NCBI GenBank assembly: GCA_030432195.1
Contig: JAUIHE010000019.1
Span: forward strand, 1 to 32,074
Length of the DNA: 32,074 bases
From: Alphaproteobacteria bacterium
GTDB lineage: Bacteria > Pseudomonadota > Alphaproteobacteria > UBA7985 > JAUIBT01
Direction: 5' to 3'
Below, piece by piece: positions 24,407-32,074 of the stretch. Position numbers and translations under genes: made by a program. Within the stretch, counting starts at the first letter, position 1; each line of letters starts with the position of its first letter. The notes under the pieces were generated by a model that was not told where the DNA came from, searched no databases, and saw only the letters and a program-made list of their open reading frames with translations.

Positions 24407-25159
24407 ATGCTCAGCATTCAAAACCTACATGCCCAAATCGAAGAGGAAGAAAAGGCAATCCTCAAGGGTCTAAATTTGGAGATCAACCCCGGCGAGGTGC
24501 ATGCCATCATGGGGCCAAACGGGGCAGGGAAATCGACGCTCGGCAACGTTCTGGCGGGCAAGGACGGCTATGAAGTCACCGAAGGCTCTGTCTTCTTCAA
24601 AGGCCAGGATTTGTTGGCGCTAGACGTGGAAGAGCGCGCGCACGTGGGCCTGTTCTTGGCATTCCAGTACCCGGTCGAAATCCCCGGCGTGCAAATGCTC
24701 AACTTTTTGCGCACCTGCACCAACGAGACCCGTCTTGCGCGTGGCCTGCCCGAGTTGAGCGGTATGGATTTTCTGAAACTGGCGCGGGCCAAGGCCGCCG
24801 ATTTGAAAATCAATCCAGACATGCTGAAACGCTCGGTCAATTCAGGCTTTTCCGGCGGGGAGAAGAAGCGCGCCGAAATCCTGCAAATGGCCCTGTTGGA
24901 GCCTCAGTTCGCGGTTCTGGATGAAACCGATTCAGGCCTGGACATTGACGCGCTGCGTATTGTTTCCGAGGGCGTCAACGCCTTGCGAGACGGCAAGCGC
25001 TCCTTCTTGGTCATCACCCACTATCAGCGCTTGCTGGATCACATTAAGCCGGACCACGTTCACGTTCTCGCCGACGGTCAAATTGTCCGTTCCGGCGGCC
25101 CAGAACTGGCTCTTGAGCTGGAAGAGCGCGGCTACGTCGATTACGAGAAGGCAGCCTAA
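24407..25159 (+). CDS. sufC: Fe-S assembly ATPase SufC
   Basis: 250 residues, an ABC-type ATPase. Walker A is GPNGAGKST with Lys about 42, the signature motif is FSGGEKKR, Walker B is FAVLDETDSGLDIDAL, and the switch histidine is in VITHYQRLL. SufC drives conformational change of the SufBCD scaffold; it is cytoplasmic and lacks membrane partners. The ATG has AAAGGA upstream. sufD starts two bases after its stop. Confidence 0.97.
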   Translation: MLSIQNLHAQIEEEEKAILKGLNLEINPGEVHAIMGPNGAGKSTLGNVLAGKDGYEVTEGSVFFKGQDLLALDVEERAHVGLFLAFQYPVEIPGVQMLNFLRTCTNETRLARGLPELSGMDFLKLARAKAADLKINPDMLKRSVNSGFSGGEKKRAEILQMALLEPQFAVLDETDSGLDIDALRIVSEGVNALRDGKRSFLVITHYQRLLDHIKPDHVHVLADGQIVRSGGPELALELEERGYVDYEKAA

Positions 25160-25161
25160 CG

Positions 25162-26316
25162 ATGAGCCAAGCCCTAGAATCCTTGCGGCAAAGCGCAGAC
25201 CAGCGCTTTTCGTCCCTTGGTTGGCCCAATCGCCGTGTCGAGGCCTACAAATACAGCGATCTATCTGGCCTCAAGCAGCTTGAGACCGCCGATGCCATCG
25301 CCACCCCGCCAAGCGGCCTAGACGCCTTGACGGGCATTGACGGACTGAGCCTCGTTTCGGCTTCTCAAGCCAGTGCCGAGCTGCAAGACAAAATCGGCAG
25401 CCTAATCCCGCTGGACGATGCGGTTGCAGCCTACAGCACCGCGCACTTGGATGAGGTGATCGTCCTTACGATTGCGCGCAATACCAAAATCGAGCAGCCC
25501 TTGGTGCTCGATCACGGCCGCATGGCCACGGGTTCCAGCTTCCCGCGCTATCTGGTCGTGTTAGAGAAGGGCGCGGAAGCCGAACTCGTTGAGCGCTATG
25601 CTGCCAATAGCGACGGCATGACTTGCCCCGTTGTGGAGATTTTTGTCGAGCCAGGTGCGCAGCTCAAGCACTACCGCGCTCAAACCGAAGCTGTCGCGAG
25701 CACACACCTGGGGTGGACGGCGGCTGAAGTTGGCCGCGATGCCAACTACCGCCACATCGCTCTCAACCAGGGCGCAGGCTTGGCGCGTCACAACATTCGT
25801 GTAACCCTGGCAGGGACCGGCGCCCACGTCGATTTGCTAGGCCTGCACCTTCTACAAGGCAAGCAGAGCTGCGACAGTCACACCTATATCAACCACGCCG
25901 CACCAAACACCACCTCAAACGAGGTCTATAAATCTGTGGTTGCAGGCTCAGCCAATTCAATTTTCCAAGGCAAGATCTACGTTGCCAAGGACAGCCAGAA
26001 GATCGAGGGCAATCAGATGTCTCGCGGTCTGTTGCTGGGCCCACGTGCACGGGTTAACAACAAGCCCGAACTTGAAATCTATGCAGACGACGTGATTTGT
26101 TCGCACGGTTCGACGGTTGGCGCGCTGGACGAAGCTGCCCTGTTCTATCTTCGCGCCCGCGGCATTCCAGCCGATCGAGCCAAGCAAATCATGGTTGAGG
26201 CTTTCATCAATGACGTGCTGGAAGACCTGGGCGATGCCAGCGAATTGGAAGCGCACTGGCAGCCCGTCATCAACGAGTATTTGAGCGCTGTATTTGCCGG
26301 CGACCAAGCCGACTAA
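25162..26316 (+). CDS. sufD: Fe-S scaffold subunit SufD
   Basis: 384 residues, the SufB paralogue of the scaffold. The right-handed beta-helix core holds ALNQGAGLARHNIRVTLAG (core GLARHNIRVTL), LLGLHLLQGKQSCDSHTYINH, and SRGLLLGPRARVNNKPELEIYADDV (core NNKPELEIYADDV); CSHGSTVGALDEAALFYLRARGI near the end has the conserved Cys-x-His. The N-terminus SLGWPNRRVEAYKYSDL is standard for SufD. It starts two bases after sufC and ends 23 bases before sufS. Confidence 0.96.
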   Translation: MSQALESLRQSADQRFSSLGWPNRRVEAYKYSDLSGLKQLETADAIATPPSGLDALTGIDGLSLVSASQASAELQDKIGSLIPLDDAVAAYSTAHLDEVIVLTIARNTKIEQPLVLDHGRMATGSSFPRYLVVLEKGAEAELVERYAANSDGMTCPVVEIFVEPGAQLKHYRAQTEAVASTHLGWTAAEVGRDANYRHIALNQGAGLARHNIRVTLAGTGAHVDLLGLHLLQGKQSCDSHTYINHAAPNTTSNEVYKSVVAGSANSIFQGKIYVAKDSQKIEGNQMSRGLLLGPRARVNNKPELEIYADDVICSHGSTVGALDEAALFYLRARGIPADRAKQIMVEAFINDVLEDLGDASELEAHWQPVINEYLSAVFAGDQAD

Positions 26317-26339
26317 CCAGCATCACGAGGCATAACCGC

Positions 26340-27572
26340 ATGAACCACAACGCGCCCTACGACGTTCAGGCCGTTCGCGCCGAGTTCCCGGTCTTTGAGC
26401 AGAGCATCAATGGCAAGCCGCTAGCGTATCTTGATAGCGCGGCCTCGGCCCAAAAGCCGCGCCAGGTGATCGAAGCCATGACCGCGTTCATGCAGCACGA
26501 CTATGCCAACGTGCACCGCGGCCTGCACACACTGTCCATGCGCTCGACCGACGCCTATGAGGCTGCGCGGGCGCGGGTGGCGCGTTTTCTAAACGCCGGG
26601 GAGCGCGAAGTCGTCTTTACCAAGGGCGCGACTGACGCAATCAACCTGGTCGCAGCGACTTATGGGCGGCACGTGATGGCGACCGGCAAGGCGGTGATGA
26701 TTTCCGCATTTGAGCATCACGCCAATATCGTTCCCTGGCAAATGCTGGCCCAAGAGCGCGGCTTTGAGTTGTTGGTCATTCCGCACGACGATGCGGGCGT
26801 TTTGGATCAGGACTGGTATCGACGCACCTTGTCTGAAAAAGACGTCGGGTTGGTTGCGGTCGCCCACGTGTCCAACGTCCTGGGAACGGTCAACCCTGTT
26901 CGTGACATGATTGATGCGGCCCACGCGCACGGCGTTCCGGTATTGTTGGACGCCTGCCAATCCGTCACGCACTTTGCCGTCGACGTAAAGGCTCTGGACG
27001 TGGACTTCTTAGCCTTCTCGGCGCACAAGCTCTATGGGCCGACCGGCCTAGGCGTTCTTTACGGCAAGAGCGAACTGTTGAAGTCTATGCCCCCCTACCA
27101 GGGCGGCGGCGACATGATCGACCAGGTACGCTTTGAAGGCACGACCTACGCCGAACCGCCGCTGCGTTTTGAAGCCGGTACCCCCGCCATTGTCGAGACC
27201 GTGGGCCTGACCGCCGCGCTCGATTGGGTAGAGCGGATTGGAATGGACAAGATTGCCGAGCACGAAGCGGCGGTGTTGGCCTATGCCACCCACAAGGCCC
27301 AAGCGTTTGATGGCATGCAGATTATCGGCAAGGCCCCCAACAAGGTGTCAGTGCTAAGCTTCCACTTTGACACCATGCACGCCCATGATCTTTCAACGAT
27401 CCTGGACCAATTCGGCGTCGCGGTTCGCGCCGGGCATCATTGCGCTCAGCCCTTGATGGAACGGTTCGGCCTGACGGCCACAGCGCGGGCTTCTTTTGCC
27501 GCCTATTCGACCTTCGAAGAGGTCGATCAGCTGTTCGACGCTTTGGCACTTGCCCGCGATATGCTGGAATAG
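26340..27572 (+). CDS. sufS: Cysteine desulfurase SufS
   Basis: 410 residues of group II cysteine desulfurases, which take sulfur from cysteine for cluster assembly. AYLDSAASAQKPRQVIEAM near the start, FTKGATDAINLVA, the PLP lysine in AFSAHKLYGPTG (Lys about 230), and RAGHHCAQPLMERF with the catalytic Cys about 368. The sulfur-accepting partner SufE or SufU is not in the operon and must lie elsewhere if it exists. ATG at 26340 with GAGG about ten bases upstream. Confidence 0.96.
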   Translation: MNHNAPYDVQAVRAEFPVFEQSINGKPLAYLDSAASAQKPRQVIEAMTAFMQHDYANVHRGLHTLSMRSTDAYEAARARVARFLNAGEREVVFTKGATDAINLVAATYGRHVMATGKAVMISAFEHHANIVPWQMLAQERGFELLVIPHDDAGVLDQDWYRRTLSEKDVGLVAVAHVSNVLGTVNPVRDMIDAAHAHGVPVLLDACQSVTHFAVDVKALDVDFLAFSAHKLYGPTGLGVLYGKSELLKSMPPYQGGGDMIDQVRFEGTTYAEPPLRFEAGTPAIVETVGLTAALDWVERIGMDKIAEHEAAVLAYATHKAQAFDGMQIIGKAPNKVSVLSFHFDTMHAHDLSTILDQFGVAVRAGHHCAQPLMERFGLTATARASFAAYSTFEEVDQLFDALALARDMLE

Positions 27573-27585
27573 GTGCGCGCAGGTC

Positions 27586-28011
27586 ATGGTTTCTCAAAAC
27601 GACAATTTGACCTTGGCCGACTTCATGCCTGGCGTGACCAAGGGGGAAGCAGGCGGCGAGGGCGCAGACTATCGCGCTGAGCGTGGCCAAGCACTACCGA
27701 TTGGCACCAAAGCCGCCAGCCAGGAACAGGTCATTGCGGCCATTCAGACAGTCTATGACCCCGAAATCCCGATCAATCTTTGGGACCTGGGTCTGATCTA
27801 TCGTTGTGATGTCAGCGCGACCGGCGATGTCGATATCGACATGACGCTAACCGCTCCGGGCTGCCCGGTCGCAGGGCAGATGCCCGCTATGGTCGCCGAC
27901 GCCGTTGCCAAAGTTGAAGGCGTAGGGCGCGTTGTAGTGCAGTTGGTCTGGGAGCCAGGCTGGACCAAGGCGCGAATGTCAGAAGATGCGCGCCTTTTGC
28001 TGGATTTGTGA
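27586..28011 (+). CDS. sufT: SufT-like Fe-S assembly protein (MIP18/DUF59 family)
   Basis: 141 residues. The C-terminal DUF59 domain (about residues 45-141) carries VYDPEIPINLWDLGLIY and LTAPGCPVAGQMP with the conserved Cys, then VQLVWEPGWTKARMSEDARLLL (core WEPGWTKARMSEDA). Proteins of this type at the end of suf operons help mature Fe-S proteins. The ATG at 27586 is 13 bases after the sufS stop with AGGT upstream; the frame extends back into sufS. The N-terminal 40 residues are variable and acidic. The A-type carrier (SufA/IscA) often found after it is absent. Confidence 0.92.
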   Translation: MVSQNDNLTLADFMPGVTKGEAGGEGADYRAERGQALPIGTKAASQEQVIAAIQTVYDPEIPINLWDLGLIYRCDVSATGDVDIDMTLTAPGCPVAGQMPAMVADAVAKVEGVGRVVVQLVWEPGWTKARMSEDARLLLDL

Positions 28012-28052
28012 AGCCAAGGCCCCTGTACAAACGGATTTGTGGCTTGTCTTTG
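28011..28052 (+). terminator. Possible terminator of the suf operon
   Basis: AAGCC (28011-28015) pairs with GGCTT (28041-28045), with an inner hairpin ACAAA/TTTGT around CGGA (28027-28040), followed by GTCTTT. The outer pairing spans a long loop and the T tract is poor. Confidence 0.35.
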
Positions 28053-28071
28053 CATCGCTCTACGCCATAAT
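28044..28071 (+). promoter_or_regulatory. Possible promoter of the S41 protease gene
   Basis: TTGTCT (28044-28049) and CATAAT (28066-28071) with a 16-base spacer. It would overlap the possible suf terminator and leave a leader of about 140 bases. Confidence 0.4.
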
Positions 28072-28215
28072 TCCCGAACTCTTTTGTTGGGGATCGATGC
28101 CAGGGTCGTCCGGCTTTGACTAGCTTCCCTAAGCATTTGTATGGTTATGTGCTGCAGACCACGAATACCGCAGATCGGCAGTTCCAAGCCTGTCTGTTCA
28201 CATGGGGGAATTGCG

Positions 28216-29838
28216 ATGCGCTTCTTGACGCGCTATCGGCTCATTGGAAGCCGGGCTGGCCGCTGCATTCAACGGTTAGGAATGCTTGCCCCGTTTGCCG
28301 CCATCCTGGCACTGGCGGTGGTCCAACCCCTTCAGGCCCAGAACGCCATTGTTTCGCATGTTTTGGCAGCCGCAGGATTGCCTGAAAAAGAAGTCCTTTT
28401 TGACCGCGAGCAGATCCTTGAGGATCTAGAGTTCACGCGCGCGCTGTTGCAGCGTCACCAGCCCAATTTCGGCCTGCACACCTCAGAAGAAGAAATCAAC
28501 GCGACTTTCGATGCCGTCGCAGAAAATTTGCCAGAAAAGGCGACAGTCCGCGAGGTCCTAAGACGTTTGTTGCCCGCGGTTGCCTCAGTACGCGACGGAC
28601 ACACCTGTATCACCTTTGGCCCCGATCAGTTGACAAACCAAATGCTGCGCATGCAAGCACCGTCGCTGGACTTTGTGGCCTTGGAAGACAAGCTGTATAT
28701 CGAGCAGAGCGCTAGCGGGGCGACTGCTGGCGATGAAGTGCTGGAGATCAACGACAAGCCGGTCGCACAATGGATCAAGGAGGCCAACGAGTACTTTTGC
28801 CTCGATAAGTCCAGCGACATCACCGCTTTTGATCCCACAGGTGATACGCTGCCTTACTATCTCTGGCTCGTTGCGCCAGCAGCCGACGATTTCGTTTATG
28901 ATCTCAAGCGCCCAGACGGCAGAGACAAGCGGTTGCGAATCCGTGGCCAATCGCCAATTCATCAGTATTCCAGGCCGATGCAACGAAACCGGCCCCGGTT
29001 TGAGTTCTCCGTCCACAACGGCGTTGCGGTGCTGGCTGTGAACACCTTCTTGGGCGACAAGCAGCAATTCGAAGACTTTTTTGATGAAGTCTTTGATGAA
29101 CTGAACCGTCAAGATGTGAAAGATCTTGTCATCGACCTGCGCGAAAACACGGGCGGTCAGATCGGCAATGCGTCTTTGCTGTTGGCCTATTTGCTCAACC
29201 GCAAACATCACTTCCCGCGTTACATTCATGTCACCGGCGAAAAGATTAGCCGCAAGGCAAAACTGTTTGTACCGGGGCGTTCAAAGAGCCAAATGGACAC
29301 CTTGAGGAAAGACAGCAACCGCCTGCAATTGCGGTATCGCAACTACCCAACGCGCTATGAGATTTCACCACGCGGAACCGCCGTCGAAACGCAAAGTGTC
29401 TCTTGGGGCAAACGCCACTTTAAGGGCCAACTGCACGTTCTGATCTCTGGTCAAACCTATTCCGCGGCCAGCCTTTTTGTCGGCGAGCTGCGCAAGAACC
29501 GACCTAGCGCGATCTTCTATGGTCAGCGCACGGGGGGGCTCGACAATCGAGGCTGTATGCGCAATCCGGTTGATTTTGTGCTGCCCAACTCCGGGCTGTT
29601 GCTGAGCGTACCGGTCATGTGCCACATCCAAGACTTGAACGCTGAAGCCAAGCACTTCGCACCGGATGTCGAGGACAATCAGACCGTTGAGGATTTTTTC
29701 GCCAAGCGCGATACGGTCCTGGAAGACGTGGTTGATATGATAAAGGCGAACACGGCCCCGGACACGCAAGCCTCCGCGAGCTATTTGCCCCCTTTGCCAC
29801 TGCCGAAACCAGCGCCTTTCTTAGCCGTCAAGCCCTAG
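28216..29838 (+). CDS. Secreted S41-family (C-terminal processing type) peptidase
   Basis: 540 residues. An N-terminal signal peptide has Arg-rich start, hydrophobic core MLAPFAAILALAVV and an LQA-Q cleavage site, so the protein is exported. A short PDZ-like piece (AGDEVLEINDKPVAQWI) comes before the catalytic core, which shows VIDLRENTGGQIGNA and the nucleophile region LISGQTYSAASLFVGELRK with Ser about 416, then YGQRTGGLDN. The C-terminal VEDNQTVEDFFAKRDTVLED segment is common in S41 proteins. The Lys of the Ctp Ser-Lys dyad was not identified, so a tricorn-type arrangement or altered activity is possible. ATG 28216 has GGGGGA upstream; the frame extends to 28141. Function and substrate unknown. 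Confidence 0.82.
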   Translation: MRFLTRYRLIGSRAGRCIQRLGMLAPFAAILALAVVQPLQAQNAIVSHVLAAAGLPEKEVLFDREQILEDLEFTRALLQRHQPNFGLHTSEEEINATFDAVAENLPEKATVREVLRRLLPAVASVRDGHTCITFGPDQLTNQMLRMQAPSLDFVALEDKLYIEQSASGATAGDEVLEINDKPVAQWIKEANEYFCLDKSSDITAFDPTGDTLPYYLWLVAPAADDFVYDLKRPDGRDKRLRIRGQSPIHQYSRPMQRNRPRFEFSVHNGVAVLAVNTFLGDKQQFEDFFDEVFDELNRQDVKDLVIDLRENTGGQIGNASLLLAYLLNRKHHFPRYIHVTGEKISRKAKLFVPGRSKSQMDTLRKDSNRLQLRYRNYPTRYEISPRGTAVETQSVSWGKRHFKGQLHVLISGQTYSAASLFVGELRKNRPSAIFYGQRTGGLDNRGCMRNPVDFVLPNSGLLLSVPVMCHIQDLNAEAKHFAPDVEDNQTVEDFFAKRDTVLEDVVDMIKANTAPDTQASASYLPPLPLPKPAPFLAVKP

Positions 29839-29923
29839 CGTCACGCGCCATCGCAGCAGCCAGTCTTGCCTTATGGTGTGTGTTGTCCGTTCGGATCATG
29901 GCGTTCTTCCATGCACGGCCAGG

Positions 29924-29979
29924 GGGCTTGCACCAGAGGGCTTGCACTAAAGAGCTTGCACTAAAGAGCTTGCAAGGCG
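29924..29979. repeat. 14-bp tandem repeat, about four copies, in the S41/TRAP gap
   Basis: Units start at 29924, 29938, 29952 and 29966: GGGCTTGCACCAGA, GGGCTTGCACTAAA, GAGCTTGCACTAAA and a decayed GAGCTTGCAAGGCG. It lies between convergent genes, like the array at 1969-2113, and has the same period but an unrelated unit. Confidence 0.9.
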
Positions 29980-30001
29980 GGCAGGGCGCAAAGCGTACCG
30001 C

Positions 30002-31201
30002 CTAGGCTGCAAACTGGAAGGGAAGCAAGCGTGCGCGCTGGAATGCGGCAGTGCTGGATTCAGCCATAGCCAATGACGCCTGACGAAAACGCGCGTAGGA
30101 TGCGAAAGCCTGCTGGGCTTGGCCGTCGCTCGAAAAGGTCTGCTTGAGCACCTCAGCGGCGGCGGCCCCCATCGCGTTTGCCAAGTCGCGCTCGACGGTC
30201 TGCTTTTCGACGCCCTCACGCGCCATGCGCGCAGCGGCGATGCGGTTTTGAGTCTCAAATACCAGCCAACTTTCGTGACCGGCGGCTTGAGCGGCAGCCG
30301 TCAGGATACTGCGATGATCGGCGTCCAGTTTGTCCCAGGTGTTCTGATTGACCAGCAAACTGATGATTTGGCACGGCTGACTGAGCGCGGGGCCATAGCA
30401 GTGTTTCATCACTGTATCCAAGCCCAATTGCTGATCGAGCCAAGGGCCAAACCACTCGACGCCCTGCACATTCTTGGCGCGCACTTCGCTGAGCGTCGCC
30501 TTGTCGTCCAATCGCACGGCTTGACTGCCCAAGCGCTCGTACATTTTCTGCGCCAATCCGCTCGCACGGATCACCCAGCCGCTCAGCCGCGCTCCCTCCG
30601 GCAAGGGCTTGCTTGTCCATAGCCCTGAACCATGGCCAAGATCGCCCGCCCAAAGGGGCTTCAGACCTGTGGGCTTGCTCAAAGCGTCCCAAAATCGCTG
30701 ACCCTCTGCGATCAGCCAAGACTGGGTTTCAAGGCTGGTCATGCCAAAAGGGATGCTTGAAAAGAGGTGCAACCCGGGCCGCGTATCGGCGCGATAGGCC
30801 TCAAATCCGTGGACCAGATCAACGTCGCCATCGCGCGCCGCGTCATAGTTTTCTGAGGCGGGTATCAACTCACCGGCGGCATAGAGCTTGATACGCAGTT
30901 TGCCGTTAGACATGGCTTCGACACGCTGGGCCAGGAGTTCAGCGGCCTGATGGAGCCCCAAGCGATCGCGCGGCCAAGCGGTGACCATGGTCAAGATAAG
31001 GGCCCGGCGAATGAGCGACTGGCAGACCGCGGCTGTTTCTTGAACGCTGGCCGGATTTGCGGTCTGACCAAGGGTCTGGGCCCGGGCTTTCGCGAACGGA
31101 GCCAGCAGCGCTGCACCGCCAGCCGCGGCCAAAACGGCCCGGCGCCCGGATCGGACCTTGGATGGGACATGCTGCGATGTTGAGCTGGGGGCCTTTGCCA
31201 T
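30002..31201 (-). CDS. TRAP-transporter substrate-binding protein (DctP family), probable Tat export
   Basis: 399 residues from the ATG at 31201. The N-terminus SGRRAVLAAAGGAALLAPF with ARAQ cleavage near residue 40 resembles a twin-arginine signal. The mature part has the DctP pattern: AELLAQRVEAMSNGKLRIKLYAAGELIPA (core SNGKLRIKLYAAGEL), GDVDLVHGFEAYRA, LFSSIPFGM, VRAKNVQGVEWFGPW. Such periplasmic proteins deliver organic acids or amino acids to DctQM membrane subunits, none of which is in the window. The frame is open to a TTG at 31255, which is less likely. It follows bpt on the same strand with a 65-base gap. Substrate unknown. Confidence 0.85.
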   Translation of the reverse strand: MAKAPSSTSQHVPSKVRSGRRAVLAAAGGAALLAPFAKARAQTLGQTANPASVQETAAVCQSLIRRALILTMVTAWPRDRLGLHQAAELLAQRVEAMSNGKLRIKLYAAGELIPASENYDAARDGDVDLVHGFEAYRADTRPGLHLFSSIPFGMTSLETQSWLIAEGQRFWDALSKPTGLKPLWAGDLGHGSGLWTSKPLPEGARLSGWVIRASGLAQKMYERLGSQAVRLDDKATLSEVRAKNVQGVEWFGPWLDQQLGLDTVMKHCYGPALSQPCQIISLLVNQNTWDKLDADHRSILTAAAQAAGHESWLVFETQNRIAAARMAREGVEKQTVERDLANAMGAAAAEVLKQTFSSDGQAQQAFASYARFRQASLAMAESSTAAFQRARLLPFQFAA

Positions 31202-31266
31202 AAGGTGTCTCTTGAAAGCCTCAGATATTGCGTGGTCCGCAACCAGGTAACGCAAGGTAGGCTGCG

Positions 31267-32004
31267 CTAGATCTCGTCCCTGTCGGCCAAGCTACTAAGC
31301 GCTTGCCAGCGCCCTTGAGAATAGACCTCCAGGGGCTGAAAATTCTGCTTATAGCTCATTTTGCGCGAACCTTTGACCCAGTAGCCCAGGTACAAATGGG
31401 GCAAGCCCGACTTTTGCGAAAGGGCTATGAGCGACAAAATCATGGCAACTCCAAGGCTGCGGGTCAGTTGCTCTGAATCGTAGTAAGAATAGACCATCGA
31501 CAGCCCATCGTCCAAGTGATCGACCAGGCAGGCCGCTATCAACTGGTGGGTCTCTGGGTCACGCCACTCGAATAAACTGGTGCGAACCGAGGTCTCCTCG
31601 ATCATTGCCGCAAAGTCCTCTTCGTCCATCAAGGCCATATCGCCATCGAAGTGGCGCTGATCGAGATAACGGCGAAACAGGTCGTAATGCTCCTGCGTTG
31701 CCATGGCTGAGGCCATGACGAGTTTGAGATCGGCGTTCTTGCGCGCGATCCGCCTCTGGGTCCGGTTGGGAGTAAAATCATCCACCAAGACGCGCGCCGC
31801 CATACAAGCCTGACAGCCTGAACAAATTGGGCGATAGACGAAGGAATTGGAGCGGCGAAAACCGGCTGCGTTTAAGGCGGTGAAATGCTTGCGAGCGCTT
31901 CGCGTGATCGGCGCAATGAGCTTGCGCTCTGTGCGGTCATCCAAATAGGGGCAGACCTGGTTTCGCGTAGAAATGAAGGTGACGCCGACACGCTGCCACG
32001 CCAA
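31267..32004 (-). CDS. bpt: Aspartate/glutamate leucyltransferase (Bpt/Ate), start uncertain
   Basis: At least 245 residues. VCPYLDDRTERKLIAPI near the N-terminus, the cysteine set in PICSGCQACMAARV, PNRTQRRIARKNADL, YSYYDSEQLTRSLGVAMIL (core YYDSEQLTRSLG), YLGYWVKGSRKMSYKQNFQPLE (core GYWVKGSRKMSYK) mark the bacterial Ate/Bpt family, which adds leucine to N-terminal Asp or Glu of proteins and so marks them for ClpS/ClpAP in the N-end rule. Only a TTG at 32004 offers a start in frame, without a ribosome binding site, and the frame stays open to the window edge through a repeated EEPP-coding stretch. The true start may lie outside the window, or a frameshift may have occurred between 31990 and 32074. 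Confidence 0.88.
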   Translation of the reverse strand: MAWQRVGVTFISTRNQVCPYLDDRTERKLIAPITRSARKHFTALNAAGFRRSNSFVYRPICSGCQACMAARVLVDDFTPNRTQRRIARKNADLKLVMASAMATQEHYDLFRRYLDQRHFDGDMALMDEEDFAAMIEETSVRTSLFEWRDPETHQLIAACLVDHLDDGLSMVYSYYDSEQLTRSLGVAMILSLIALSQKSGLPHLYLGYWVKGSRKMSYKQNFQPLEVYSQGRWQALSSLADRDEI

Positions 32005-32051
32005 GGGGCGGAAAACTGCGTTGGTGATGGCATCCGCATTCTGTGCACCCG

Positions 32052-32074
32052 GGGGGGCTCCTCGGGGGGCTCCT
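32052..32074. repeat. Start of a G-rich 12-bp tandem repeat at the window edge
   Basis: GGGGGGCTCCTC at 32052-32063 is followed by GGGGGGCTCCT up to the last base, so the array is cut by the window end. On the minus strand, in the bpt frame, it reads EPP/EEPPP. Confidence 0.65.

Overview
The window reads as a stretch of alphaproteobacterial chromosome, probably from a Rhodospirillales-like and perhaps marine or free-living relative. This rests on gene content: an ImuA-ImuB-DnaE2 mutagenesis cassette, a short NDUFS4-like complex I protein, a Bpt/Ate-type aminoacyl-tRNA-protein transferase, a full SUF operon led by an Rrf2 regulator, an OdhA-OdhB pair, a TRAP-type binding protein and a ureidoglycolate branch of purine catabolism. 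No phage, insertion sequence, CRISPR array or plasmid gene is visible. Most genes are ordinary housekeeping or catabolic genes in tight groups.

Layout. Positions 1-1348 (+): the end of an ureidoglycine aminohydrolase gene, ureidoglycolate lyase, and a RluA-type pseudouridine synthase overlapping it by ATGA. Then tRNA-Val(UAC) with a likely terminator, and a 500-base gap filled partly by an 11-copy G-rich 14-bp tandem repeat. Positions 2208-7700 (-): dnaE2, imuB and imuA, transcribed imuA to dnaE2, with a perfect 22-bp palindrome directly against the imuA start. Position 7796-8404 (-): a kappa-GST-like isomerase. Positions 8539-13459 (+): acyl-CoA ligase, omega-amino-acid aminotransferase, GH1 beta-glucosidase and a CueR/HmrR-like MerR regulator in a close row. 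Then a short phosphate acetyltransferase (+), a DUF1045 2H-type protein (-), the NDUFS4-like protein (+), a FrnE-like DsbA protein (-) and IspZ/YciB (-). Positions 17510-21783 (-): odhB and odhA, ended by a strong terminator. After a 483-base gap, positions 22267-28011 (+): sufR-like regulator, sufB, sufC, sufD, sufS, sufT. Then a secreted S41-family protease (+), a Tat-type TRAP binding protein (-) and the transferase Bpt (-), whose 5' end runs towards the window edge.

Working together. The SUF genes form one iron-sulfur assembly unit, and a well-formed promoter (TTGACG, 17-bp spacer, TAAATA) carries a 17-bp dyad over its spacer and -10, which fits repression by the adjacent Rrf2 protein. 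The three mutagenesis genes form an SOS-type translesion unit with overlapping starts. OdhA and OdhB supply two of the three 2-oxoglutarate dehydrogenase subunits; E3 is not in the window.

The most unusual theme is short tandem repetition: 14-bp arrays in two intergenic regions, and 12-bp (four-codon) arrays inside the DnaE2 N-terminus (PANE), the OdhB linker (eight identical ASTQ units) and possibly the Bpt 5' region (EEPP). I found no convincing wholly new multi-gene system; the best leads are the two palindromic operators, the repeat family, the mixed ligase/aminotransferase/glucosidase/MerR cluster and the long structured gap before suf.
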